From positions 1 to 64,000 of the forward strand of contig CALGBY010000134.1 of the NCBI GenBank assembly GCA_937886445.1: a DNA stretch of 64,000 nucleotides. Reading direction: 5' to 3'. A model generated the notes under the pieces. The model did no database searches and had not been told where the DNA came from. It saw only the letters and a program-made list of their open reading frames with translations. The stretch comes from an uncultured Clostridia bacterium (GTDB lineage Bacteria; Bacillota; Clostridia; Christensenellales; Aristaeellaceae). Below are positions 43,135 to 50,872 of this stretch, piece after piece (within the stretch, counting starts at the first letter, position 1; every line of letters starts with the position of its first letter). A program made the translations under genes and the position numbers.

Positions 43135-44394
43135 TCAGTTTCTCTGACTCAGTATTCTGTTTTCATAATCAAGTACAACGGGAAGCCATTCTCCGTCCTT
43201 CTTTACTCCTGAACGGCGGCAGTACTCATCCCAGATTTCCCCGAAGGGAAGGGTCTTTATCTCCTCCTGCAATACAAGAAGCTCAGTAAAACGGCTTTCA
43301 TCCTGCAGCTGTTTGAGCATGATATCGGGACTGAGCAACGCGTAAAGGAGCGCCTTTTCTACATTGCGGAAACCTGTGATCCAAGCGGCAAGCCTGTTGA
43401 TAGAAGCATCGAAATAATCCGTAGCGATGTTGACGCGACCATCCAGCCCGCCGCAGCGTACGATCTCTTTACAAAGCTCACGGGTCTCATCATCAAAAAG
43501 CACTACATGATCGCTGTCCCAGCGTACCGGACGCGTGATATGCAGACCGATCTCAGGGAAGAATGCCAGTAGGGCAGGCACCTTATCACTTACCACCTCT
43601 GTGGGATGATAATGACCGTTATCCATCAGAGGAATGCACTTATCCCTGCGTGTTGAAGCATAGCTGAGAGCAAATTCGGCGGAACCGGCAGTATAGCTTT
43701 CTACACCGATCCCGAATACCTTGCTTTCTACACAGGGCTTTACCTTGCTGAAATCAAATGGCTCGGTCAGGATCTCGTCCAGAGCGTCCCGATACCGTTC
43801 ACGGGGACCGATACGATCACCGGGGATATCCTTGAAGCCGTCGCCGATCCAGAAATTGACTGTACAGGGCTGACCCAATTCATCAGCGAGGTAATTCGCG
43901 ATGCGGATACAGCATTTGCCGTGATCTATCCAAAAACGGCGGGTATTTTCATCAGGAGAGGTAAGCGTGAGCGGGTCACACATGGGGTGGCTGAAGAAGG
44001 TGGGATTGAAATCAGCTCCCAGATCGTGAGCTTTGCAAAACTCCACCCATCTTCTGAAATGCTTCGGCTCAAGCTTATCGCGATCCGCCCATTCTCCGTT
44101 TTCAAAAATGGCATAGGAAGCATGCAGGTTGATCTTCTTTGTGCCGGGACAAAGTGCAAGTACCTGTTCCAGGTCTGCCATCAGCTCATCGGGCGTGCGC
44201 GCGCGGCCGGGATAATTGCCGGTCGTCTGAATGCCTCCGGTGAGTGGTTTGGAAGGGTCGGTATCAAAACCGCGTACGTCGTCTCCCTGCCAGCAGTGCA
44301 TGGATACAGGTACTGTCTTCAGCTTTTCAATGGCTTTTTCGGCATCCACACCGATGGCAGCATAACGGGCCTTTGCTTCTTCAAAGTAACTCAT
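43135..44394 (-). CDS. rhaA: L-rhamnose isomerase
   Basis: A 419-residue RhaA converting L-rhamnose to L-rhamnulose. Typical blocks: VSMHCWQGDDVRGFD, KINLHASYAIFE, ADFNPTFFSHP, NFWIGDGFKDIPGDR, and PLMDNGHYHPTEVVSDK with metal-binding His/Asp. GGAGGG precedes the ATG, which overlaps the rhaB stop (ATGA). Confidence 0.96.
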   Translation of the reverse strand: MSYFEEAKARYAAIGVDAEKAIEKLKTVPVSMHCWQGDDVRGFDTDPSKPLTGGIQTTGNYPGRARTPDELMADLEQVLALCPGTKKINLHASYAIFENGEWADRDKLEPKHFRRWVEFCKAHDLGADFNPTFFSHPMCDPLTLTSPDENTRRFWIDHGKCCIRIANYLADELGQPCTVNFWIGDGFKDIPGDRIGPRERYRDALDEILTEPFDFSKVKPCVESKVFGIGVESYTAGSAEFALSYASTRRDKCIPLMDNGHYHPTEVVSDKVPALLAFFPEIGLHITRPVRWDSDHVVLFDDETRELCKEIVRCGGLDGRVNIATDYFDASINRLAAWITGFRNVEKALLYALLSPDIMLKQLQDESRFTELLVLQEEIKTLPFGEIWDEYCRRSGVKKDGEWLPVVLDYENRILSQRN

Positions 44395-45707
44395 TTTGAT
44401 CCCTCCAGCTGTATTTTCAAATTTCCGATAGCGGTAGCCTCAATGGGAAGGGGTACCACCTTTCTTTGTATCGCTTCTTCGATCAGACAGTTCAAAAACT
44501 GATTTTTCGCGCCTCCGCCCACGATCACAAGCTCGGATATGGCATTTCCGGTGTTTTCCTCAATTTCTCTTATGGCATCACGATAGGCAAGAGCAAGGCT
44601 GCGATAGGCACAGCGGAAATATCCGGAAGCGGTTGACGGCAGAACGGAAAGCTTTTCATCAAAGGCAGCTTTCATGCTGACAGGAGCAAGAAATGCACTG
44701 TCGTTCATATCTACAAGACCGTCAAACTGATCCTTCTCGGCCGCTTTGACAATTTCACCGAACGGCATATCCGGGCACAGTTCCTCCCGGAGACGGTTGA
44801 CCGGCCACATACCGATGATGTTCTTCAAATACCGTATATATCCTACACCGCCTTCATTGGTCAGATTGGCTTTCCGGCTGGCTTCAGTCGTGATAGGCTT
44901 TGGCAGGCGTACTCCGAGAAGACTCCATGTGCCGCTTGACAAAAAAGCTGCGTCATCCTTCAGCGGGATCCCTTCTACAGCGGAGCCGGTATCATGTGTA
45001 GCGCAAAGAACCGCATCGATATTGCCTCCGATCTCAGCGCTCACATCGGGCAGAAGCGGGCCGAGGAATGTGCCCGGCTGTGAGAGGTTCGGAAAAAGAT
45101 GCGCGGGCAAGCCCAGTTCATCGATCAGTTCGCGATCGAATTCTCCGGTCACTGCAGAGACGAGACCCGTTGATGTGGCATTTGTATATTCTTTAGCCTT
45201 GATGCCGGTCAAACGGTACAGAAGGTATTCCGGGATCATCAGAAAATCAGAAACATCATTCAGGCATCCGGCTTTCATGTCCGCCGCCAGCTGGTAAACA
45301 GTGTTGAAGGGTTGAAACTGAATGCCGGTATGCGCATAGAGTGTTTCAAACGGTATCGTTTGATGTACATCGCTGATGATATCCTGTGTGCGATCGTCAC
45401 GATAAGCGTAGCAGGGCAGAACAGGCTCTTCACCGCGCATTAAAACATAGTCAACGGCCCATGTATCAATGGAAAAGGTGGCGATGGCAGGATATTTTTC
45501 AAGAGCAAGCTTCATTCCCTGCTTTACTTCACAAAACAGGTTTTCAATATCCCAGATAAGGTGACCGTCTTTTTCATGAACACCGTTAGTAAAGCGGTAT
45601 ATTTCTTCCGTATGGAGAGAACCGTTTTCAAACCAGCCTGCGATATGACGCCCCGATGAGGCACCGATGTCTATCGCCAGCGCGGCTTTTCTGATATTTG
45701 TCTGCAT
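44391..45707 (-). CDS. rhaB: rhamnulokinase
   Basis: A 438-residue FGGY-family kinase phosphorylating L-rhamnulose at O1. N-terminal ALAIDIGASSGRHI; ATHDTGSAVEGIP and SSGTWSLLGV in the middle; IVGGGAKNQFLNCLI near the C-terminus for ATP. I prefer ATG 45707, 8 bases after AAGGG, over an in-frame ATG at 45737. The start of rhaA overlaps its stop. Confidence 0.95.
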   Translation of the reverse strand: MQTNIRKAALAIDIGASSGRHIAGWFENGSLHTEEIYRFTNGVHEKDGHLIWDIENLFCEVKQGMKLALEKYPAIATFSIDTWAVDYVLMRGEEPVLPCYAYRDDRTQDIISDVHQTIPFETLYAHTGIQFQPFNTVYQLAADMKAGCLNDVSDFLMIPEYLLYRLTGIKAKEYTNATSTGLVSAVTGEFDRELIDELGLPAHLFPNLSQPGTFLGPLLPDVSAEIGGNIDAVLCATHDTGSAVEGIPLKDDAAFLSSGTWSLLGVRLPKPITTEASRKANLTNEGGVGYIRYLKNIIGMWPVNRLREELCPDMPFGEIVKAAEKDQFDGLVDMNDSAFLAPVSMKAAFDEKLSVLPSTASGYFRCAYRSLALAYRDAIREIEENTGNAISELVIVGGGAKNQFLNCLIEEAIQRKVVPLPIEATAIGNLKIQLEGSK

Positions 45708-45756
45708 AGTTATTTCCCTTCGCGCAAAGTCATTCATTGTCAGTCAACGGATGCCG

Positions 45757-46710
45757 TCAGATCTTTCGTGCCGCTTCCACCACCCAGCGTATTCTTTCTT
45801 CGGGCAGCTCGTTGTGGATGCTGCAATCCGCTCCCAGAATGAAACCGGTTTTTCCGCCCTGCCTGATCATCTCACGCACTTCGTTTTCGATTTCTTCACG
45901 TGATCCTGTATACAGCAGGGTTCCCGGTCTGTTGTCAAAACCGCCCCATACGGTACATCCGAAGTAATCTTTTGCTTCCCGGATGTCCGCGATATCAATA
46001 AATCTGGACCAGCTTACAACGGGTGCTTTATAATCCTGCCAGACAGACAGATGGTTGGGCACTTCTTCCCACGCGCACAGGTGGATGGCGTTCATGGAAC
46101 TGAGTGTATTCGCGTAATCCAGAACAGGCTTTTCAACGGGGGTGATCCAGTTTCTGTACTCCTCACAGGTAAAGCGGTTCTCTTCGGCGTTCTGTACGCT
46201 GAAGAAAATACCATCCACGCCGGCTTCCCTGATAAGCCCGCCGATCAGCAGCTTTACATCTCCGGCGATGACGCTGCAGGCGTACTTTACGGCTTCCGGA
46301 TCCTCCCGGATGAACTGCATCATTCGGGGGTATCCGATCTGCAAACGAAGATAGCAGAGAGGTGCAAATACAAGATACAGGGCTACGCATTCGCCGTTCA
46401 GCGCGCGGACGATCTTTCCGGTCCTCTCGATCTGCCCGCGGATAAAGGGATGAGCAGAACCGAGAGGCTTGATCTTGTAAAGCTGTTTTGCGTTTTCAAT
46501 GCCTTCAAGTTCCGGAGCGGGCCAGCCGAAGTATTTGTCGGCAGAAAGCTTCACAAAGTCCACATCGGTATTCCTGTAAGCATCAAGCTGATATTGTACG
46601 AACAGATCATCCTCCCAGTATTCCTTCGGCACATGCTGCCACATGCAAACCGGTACATGATCCGTTTCTTTTCCCTGAAAAGCTGCGATTACCCGTTCTC
46701 TTTTATTCAT
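45757..46710 (-). CDS. UroD-superfamily protein with MtaA-like zinc site
   Basis: A 317-residue TIM barrel of the uroporphyrinogen decarboxylase superfamily. It carries H210-x-C212 and, 83 residues later, C296 in ILGADCSIH, matching the HxC...C zinc/thiol site of MtaA/MtbA/CmuA-type methylcobamide methyltransferases rather than true UroD. N-terminal MNKRERVIAAFQGKETDHVPV is typical of this non-haem branch. It lies between the KduD-like gene and rhaB. No corrinoid protein is nearby. Function unknown; methyl transfer from a methylated sugar or ester is one hypothesis. GGAGGG precedes the ATG. Confidence 0.78.
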   Translation of the reverse strand: MNKRERVIAAFQGKETDHVPVCMWQHVPKEYWEDDLFVQYQLDAYRNTDVDFVKLSADKYFGWPAPELEGIENAKQLYKIKPLGSAHPFIRGQIERTGKIVRALNGECVALYLVFAPLCYLRLQIGYPRMMQFIREDPEAVKYACSVIAGDVKLLIGGLIREAGVDGIFFSVQNAEENRFTCEEYRNWITPVEKPVLDYANTLSSMNAIHLCAWEEVPNHLSVWQDYKAPVVSWSRFIDIADIREAKDYFGCTVWGGFDNRPGTLLYTGSREEIENEVREMIRQGGKTGFILGADCSIHNELPEERIRWVVEAARKI

Positions 46711-46726
46711 GCCTTCCCTCCGCTAT

Positions 46727-46755
46727 ATTCAACTCTATTTTTTCTGATTTGTCAA
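46727..46755 (-). promoter_or_regulatory. possible internal promoter before the UroD-like gene
   Basis: TTGACA, 17 bases, TTGAAT on the minus strand. The -35 is perfect and the -10 poor, and the start site would fall almost on the ribosome binding site, so this is tentative. Confidence 0.3.
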
Positions 46756-46820
46756 TCCTTTTATGATATACTTCGGAAAAATGTGATATCGTTACTGTCG
46801 ATCAGCTGCCTGTTGTTTTC

Positions 46821-47618
46821 TTACGGCTGTTTCCCGATGTATGCAAGGATACCGCCGTCCACATACAGGATATGACCGTTCACAAAATTGCTGGCGTCAC
46901 TGGCAAGGAAAACAGCAGGGCCCTGCAGGTCCTCTGTATTGCCCCAGCGGCCGGCGGGAGTCTTGCTGACGATAAACTGATCAAAGGGATGCCTGCTTCC
47001 GTCAGGCTGGCGTTCACGCAGAGGAGCAGTTTGAGGCGTTGCGATATAACCGGGCCCGATACCGTTGCATTGAATATTCGCGCCTCCGAATTCTGAACAG
47101 ATATTGCGGGTAAGCATCTTGAGACCGCCCTTAGCGGCGGCGTAGGCTGAAACTGTTTCACGGCCAAGCTCACTCATCATTGAGCAGATATTGATGATCT
47201 TTCCGTGTCCTTTTTTGATCATAGACGGAATGACAGCTTTGGAACAGATAAAGGGGGCGTTCAGATCCACATCGATCACCTTGCGGAATTCCGCTGCGCT
47301 CATTTCTGTCATGGGAACACGGCGGATGATCCCGGCATTATTCACGAGAATATCGATCACGCCCACTTCGCTTTCAATGGTTTTTACAAGCTTCGCAACA
47401 GCTTCTTCATCCGTTACATCACATACATATCCCTTTGCGGGAATACCCTTTTCAGCATAGGCTTTCAGACCTTTGTCCACAAGTTCACGGTTGATGTCGT
47501 TAAAAACAATTGCAGCACCGGCCGCGTGAAACGCTTCCGCAATGGCAAAACCGATCCCGTAGGAAGCCCCGGTGATCCAGGCGATCTTTCCCGTTAGTTT
47601 GAAGTCGTTCATGTTCAT
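46821..47618 (-). CDS. SDR oxidoreductase, KduD/gluconate 5-dehydrogenase-like
   Basis: A 265-residue short-chain dehydrogenase. Cofactor motif TGASYGIG near 13-20, NNAG near 92-95, catalytic Tyr-Lys in SAYAAAKGG. The tail NGHILYVDGGILAYIGKQP is typical of the gluconate 5-dehydrogenase/KduD-like group found in pectin clusters. There it likely reduces 2,5-diketo-3-deoxygluconate to KDG after KduI. kduI is not in the window. ATG 47618 is 8 bases from GGAG; 47612 is also possible. Confidence 0.85.
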   Translation of the reverse strand: MNMNDFKLTGKIAWITGASYGIGFAIAEAFHAAGAAIVFNDINRELVDKGLKAYAEKGIPAKGYVCDVTDEEAVAKLVKTIESEVGVIDILVNNAGIIRRVPMTEMSAAEFRKVIDVDLNAPFICSKAVIPSMIKKGHGKIINICSMMSELGRETVSAYAAAKGGLKMLTRNICSEFGGANIQCNGIGPGYIATPQTAPLRERQPDGSRHPFDQFIVSKTPAGRWGNTEDLQGPAVFLASDASNFVNGHILYVDGGILAYIGKQP

Positions 47619-47637
47619 GCTGTACTCTCCTTTATAA

Positions 47638-48498
47638 TTATGCATTTTCAAATTCTTCTTCAAGATATTCTCTTGCTCCCTGCGCATCTTCGGGGGTGGT
47701 ATCCTCAAGCGTCATTCCGATACAGGGTTTATTTTCTTTGATATATCGGAAGAGACGGCTGTAATCCATTTCTCCCTTACCGATCACAGAATGGACGGGT
47801 CTTCCTTCGGAATCGATACGATAGTCCTTCAGATGAACAGTGAGGACATCCTTTCCGAGTAATTCTATGGCCTCATCGATCACCTCGTTTCGGTGCGAAA
47901 CATTATCTCTGTGAAGCAGATTGACAGGGTCAAGAATAATTCCGAGATTAGGCGATGAAATAGAATCCAGTACTTTTCTGGCAGCTGACGGACACCAGAC
48001 GATATGCGTATAGACGGGCTCAATGGCAATAACGGCCCCAAGCTTTTCGGCTGCCTTAACGATCGGTTCAAGCCGTCGAATGAAAAAATCAAGCGTATGC
48101 CCGGTATGACTGACTTGAGGATCATATACATAATCCGCGTTTGGGTTTCCGGTTTCAGTGCCTACCATTCCGGCATTCAACCAACGTGAGAAGCGCAGAT
48201 GGGCGATATACTTGTCAAGTGTCTCTCTGTATACGCTTTCATCCGGATGTGCCGGATTCAGATAGCATCCCAGTACGGTCACATCCGTGTTTCCCATACT
48301 TTTACGAACATACGCAGCCAGCCCGGGTGTTAAGCATTCCGGACGGATAAATTGCGGTCCGAGAGTTTTGCTCAATGCAAGATGAGCGCAGGAAAAGCCC
48401 TGTGCAGACGCGAAAGCCGTTCTTTCAGAAAGGGTTCCCGGTGCTGTATCATGAAGACGAATACCCAGATTAGCGGGGAAAACAGAAATGTTATCCAT
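47638..48498 (-). CDS. sugar phosphate isomerase/epimerase-like TIM barrel
   Basis: A 286-residue xylose-isomerase-like (AP endonuclease 2 fold) protein. Metal-binding patterns: AIEPVYTHIV, GIILDPVNLLHRDN, VHLKDYRI, and TLEDTTPED at the end. Such proteins catalyse isomerisation, epimerisation or dehydration of sugars. It lies directly between GH112 and the KduD-like gene, 15 and 19 bases away, so a step in RG-I sugar metabolism is likely. The substrate is unknown. AGAAAGG lies 9 bases before the ATG. Confidence 0.78.
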   Translation of the reverse strand: MDNISVFPANLGIRLHDTAPGTLSERTAFASAQGFSCAHLALSKTLGPQFIRPECLTPGLAAYVRKSMGNTDVTVLGCYLNPAHPDESVYRETLDKYIAHLRFSRWLNAGMVGTETGNPNADYVYDPQVSHTGHTLDFFIRRLEPIVKAAEKLGAVIAIEPVYTHIVWCPSAARKVLDSISSPNLGIILDPVNLLHRDNVSHRNEVIDEAIELLGKDVLTVHLKDYRIDSEGRPVHSVIGKGEMDYSRLFRYIKENKPCIGMTLEDTTPEDAQGAREYLEEEFENA

Positions 48499-48513
48499 TG
48501 GCTGATACCTTTC

Positions 48514-50655
48514 TCAATCAATTTTGAACTGACCGCATTCCATGGGGGAGAGCGTGAAGGCAAAGTTTCTTTCGGGAAGACGCACATACGAGCTTACCGG
48601 CTTGTCGGTATTGTTCATGACCAGCAAAATACGGTCCTCCGGATACCAAGCGGCTTCAGTACGGAAGTCCTCTGTTACATAGGGTGCGTCCTTCAGGCCT
48701 GCACACCAGATAAGGAGATCCAGCAGCATGCGGTTTCCTTCTTCTCCTTTGGAAAACGCGCTCATATATACGCCGAAGCCCTTTCCGAAGGGGTGTACTG
48801 TCATCTGGGGCACACCGTGCTTCTGTACCAAAACAAGGGTATCATTATCTGTAAGGCGGATGTTGTCTTTCTCGCCCAGTACACTCTCAACAGGTTCGAT
48901 CCCTGCAAGCGATGTGACATCAAAGGTCCTTGCAGGGTGACAGGCATACGATCCGTTATCCTGATCTACGCCGAGAATGTTGGCCATTCTGAAAAAGGTG
49001 GGATAGCCGGCGACAGCGGAAGGCTCTCCGATACCGATATAGCATCCGCCGTTATGCACGAATTCCGTCAGTTTTTCTACAAGCAGATCACTTCTCCACG
49101 CTTCGCCGCCGCTCCACGCGTCTCCCGCTTTTCCGGCGTTGATCACAATATCGTAATCATCAAGAGCTCCTTCTTCGGCATCACGGAAACTGATGAAGCC
49201 AACCTTGACTGGCAGTCCGGAAAGGGCTTCGTTCACATGGATCAGCAGGTTATTATCTGTTTCATGAAAATGTCCGGAAAGAGTCCATGAGCGAAGACTT
49301 CCCCAGGTATGCATAACAGCGACGCGGCAGGGCAGATCAGCCGGAGCACCGTGGGCGTGAAGTTCCTTGATGCTTCTGAATTCATCCGCGATACTTTCGA
49401 TAGTATCCACAAATTCGGGAAATCCTTCAGTCAGGTGCAGATAGCCGCCAAGCCCGATCCTGTCCACACATTGACGAACAAGGGCTCTCCTGGTGCTCTT
49501 CCAATACAGCGCCGCGTCCTTCGCAGGGTCTCCGCCTTCTGAAAAGGTAGGAAGCCCGCCCAAACCGACCGGGAAAAGATAAGGATGAAGGCGGATCTCA
49601 TGAACAGGTACCGTTGCACCGGCACAGAGTCGACATTCAAAACCGCTGAAGACGCATTTGATCAGCCCGTCAAACCCCATCTGGGGGAAATACGGACCGT
49701 AGGGTTCCATTCCAACCCAGCTGTCATCATAGAAAACATAGGCTTTTTTGCCGAAACGATGCGCAATATCGGTAAGCTCCTTTGCTTTTTCCGCTACAAA
49801 GCGCTGGATCATATCCATATAATCCTTCTTTGCTGCAGAGGGAGTACGGTGCGTGGCCTGCAAATGACCCATGTTGACAAAATCCTCTGCCGTCAGGGCA
49901 TAGCCGTATTCTTTTTCAAACGCGTCAAGAGCTTCGGGACTGACGGTGAAATCATAGCTTCCCCAATCACAAAAACGTGTTTTCAAACGGTCATTATCCC
50001 CGAAGATCCAAACAAAATTATAGAACAGACTTGTAAAACGGATCACGGTTGTATCCGGGTTTGCCCTGCACCAGTCTTCAAGCCAGTTTTTCAGATATTT
50101 CCAAGCGGCAGGATGACGCGGATCCAGCTGGCGCAGGTGTTCACCGGTCCAGCTGTTAGTGGTGTAGTTATACATGTTGATCTCTTCCCAGATCCTCCAG
50201 ACCAGAAACGCAATCGTATACTGATGCCACCGAGAACAGTTGTGAATGGCAACAAAACCGTTTGAGTAGCTCCAGCTTTCACGCGGAACTTCCTTTCCGG
50301 TCGTTCTGTCCATCACCTGCATATAGCGCAGGGCACCGGGAGTTTCATTGATCTCAAACTGTTCGCGGAAAAAGCCTTTGAGCAGATCCACAGACAAATC
50401 AGTTTCTGCCGCGGTAACGGGATCGGTACATAAAAATGTCTGCTGCTGTGTTTCAGGATGCTCTGAAGCGAAAGCATTATGCTGGCGAATGATACAGATC
50501 GTGGAATAGATGCCGTATCCGGCACCGGTGATCTCATCGGAAAGATGAGTTCCATCGCTGTCCCGGATCACATCCGCACCCCAGCGCCTTGCGAGACGAA
50601 GCGTAAGCTCCTCATAGCCTGCTTCACCCGGTAAAGTAAAATCACCTTTTTTCAT
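48514..50655 (-). CDS. GH112 D-galactosyl-beta-1,4-L-rhamnose phosphorylase
   Basis: A 713-residue GH112 phosphorylase. Conserved blocks: YDDSWVGMEPYG with the presumed general acid D311, FDGLIKCVFSGFECRL, ELRLHPYLFP-like EIRLHPYLFP, and RIGLGGYLHLTEGFPEF. The family phosphorolyses beta-galactosides to Gal-1-phosphate. Bifidobacterial members act on lacto-N-biose/GNB, clostridial ones on Gal-beta-1,4-Rha. The rhaMDAB/PL11/GH105 context argues for Gal-Rha, the stub of galactan side chains on RG-I. Cytoplasmic, no signal peptide. It is the first gene of the minus-strand series facing PL11. Confidence 0.88.
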   Translation of the reverse strand: MKKGDFTLPGEAGYEELTLRLARRWGADVIRDSDGTHLSDEITGAGYGIYSTICIIRQHNAFASEHPETQQQTFLCTDPVTAAETDLSVDLLKGFFREQFEINETPGALRYMQVMDRTTGKEVPRESWSYSNGFVAIHNCSRWHQYTIAFLVWRIWEEINMYNYTTNSWTGEHLRQLDPRHPAAWKYLKNWLEDWCRANPDTTVIRFTSLFYNFVWIFGDNDRLKTRFCDWGSYDFTVSPEALDAFEKEYGYALTAEDFVNMGHLQATHRTPSAAKKDYMDMIQRFVAEKAKELTDIAHRFGKKAYVFYDDSWVGMEPYGPYFPQMGFDGLIKCVFSGFECRLCAGATVPVHEIRLHPYLFPVGLGGLPTFSEGGDPAKDAALYWKSTRRALVRQCVDRIGLGGYLHLTEGFPEFVDTIESIADEFRSIKELHAHGAPADLPCRVAVMHTWGSLRSWTLSGHFHETDNNLLIHVNEALSGLPVKVGFISFRDAEEGALDDYDIVINAGKAGDAWSGGEAWRSDLLVEKLTEFVHNGGCYIGIGEPSAVAGYPTFFRMANILGVDQDNGSYACHPARTFDVTSLAGIEPVESVLGEKDNIRLTDNDTLVLVQKHGVPQMTVHPFGKGFGVYMSAFSKGEEGNRMLLDLLIWCAGLKDAPYVTEDFRTEAAWYPEDRILLVMNNTDKPVSSYVRLPERNFAFTLSPMECGQFKID

Positions 50656-50750
50656 GCCCTATATACCGCCTTTCAGATTCATTACCGCTGTTTGTCAAAC
50701 GTTCCTGACATGATGGATATCAAAACAGAAAACAATGAACGCTTACTTAT

Positions 50751-50778
50751 ATTATAACCGTATCATTCAAAAATGCAA
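50751..50778 (-). promoter_or_regulatory. probable promoter of the GH112 operon
   Basis: On the minus strand: TTGCAT, 16 bases, TATAAT, with a leader of about 90 bases. Its -35 lies inside the palindrome at 50774-50787. Confidence 0.55.
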
Positions 50779-50787
50779 GCGCTTTCT
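50774..50787. promoter_or_regulatory. cre/LacI-type operator in the RG-I divergent promoter
   Basis: TGCAAGCGCTTTCT, sharing GCAAGCGCTTTC exactly (opposite orientation) with the site at 34329-34342. It covers the GH112 -35 and lies 24 bases ahead of the PL11 -35, so one bound factor could control both directions. Confidence 0.6.
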
Positions 50788-50810
50788 CAATATTTTGAAT
50801 GAATTCGGGA

Positions 50811-50839
50811 TTGAAAATATTATGATAAAATGCTATAAT
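50811..50839 (+). promoter_or_regulatory. promoter of the PL11 lyase gene
   Basis: TTGAAA, 17 bases, TATAAT, 33 bases before the PL11 start. Near-consensus and well placed. Confidence 0.75.
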
Positions 50840-50872
50840 TTCCATAAAATAAGTTTTGTTACGGAGGAAAGT

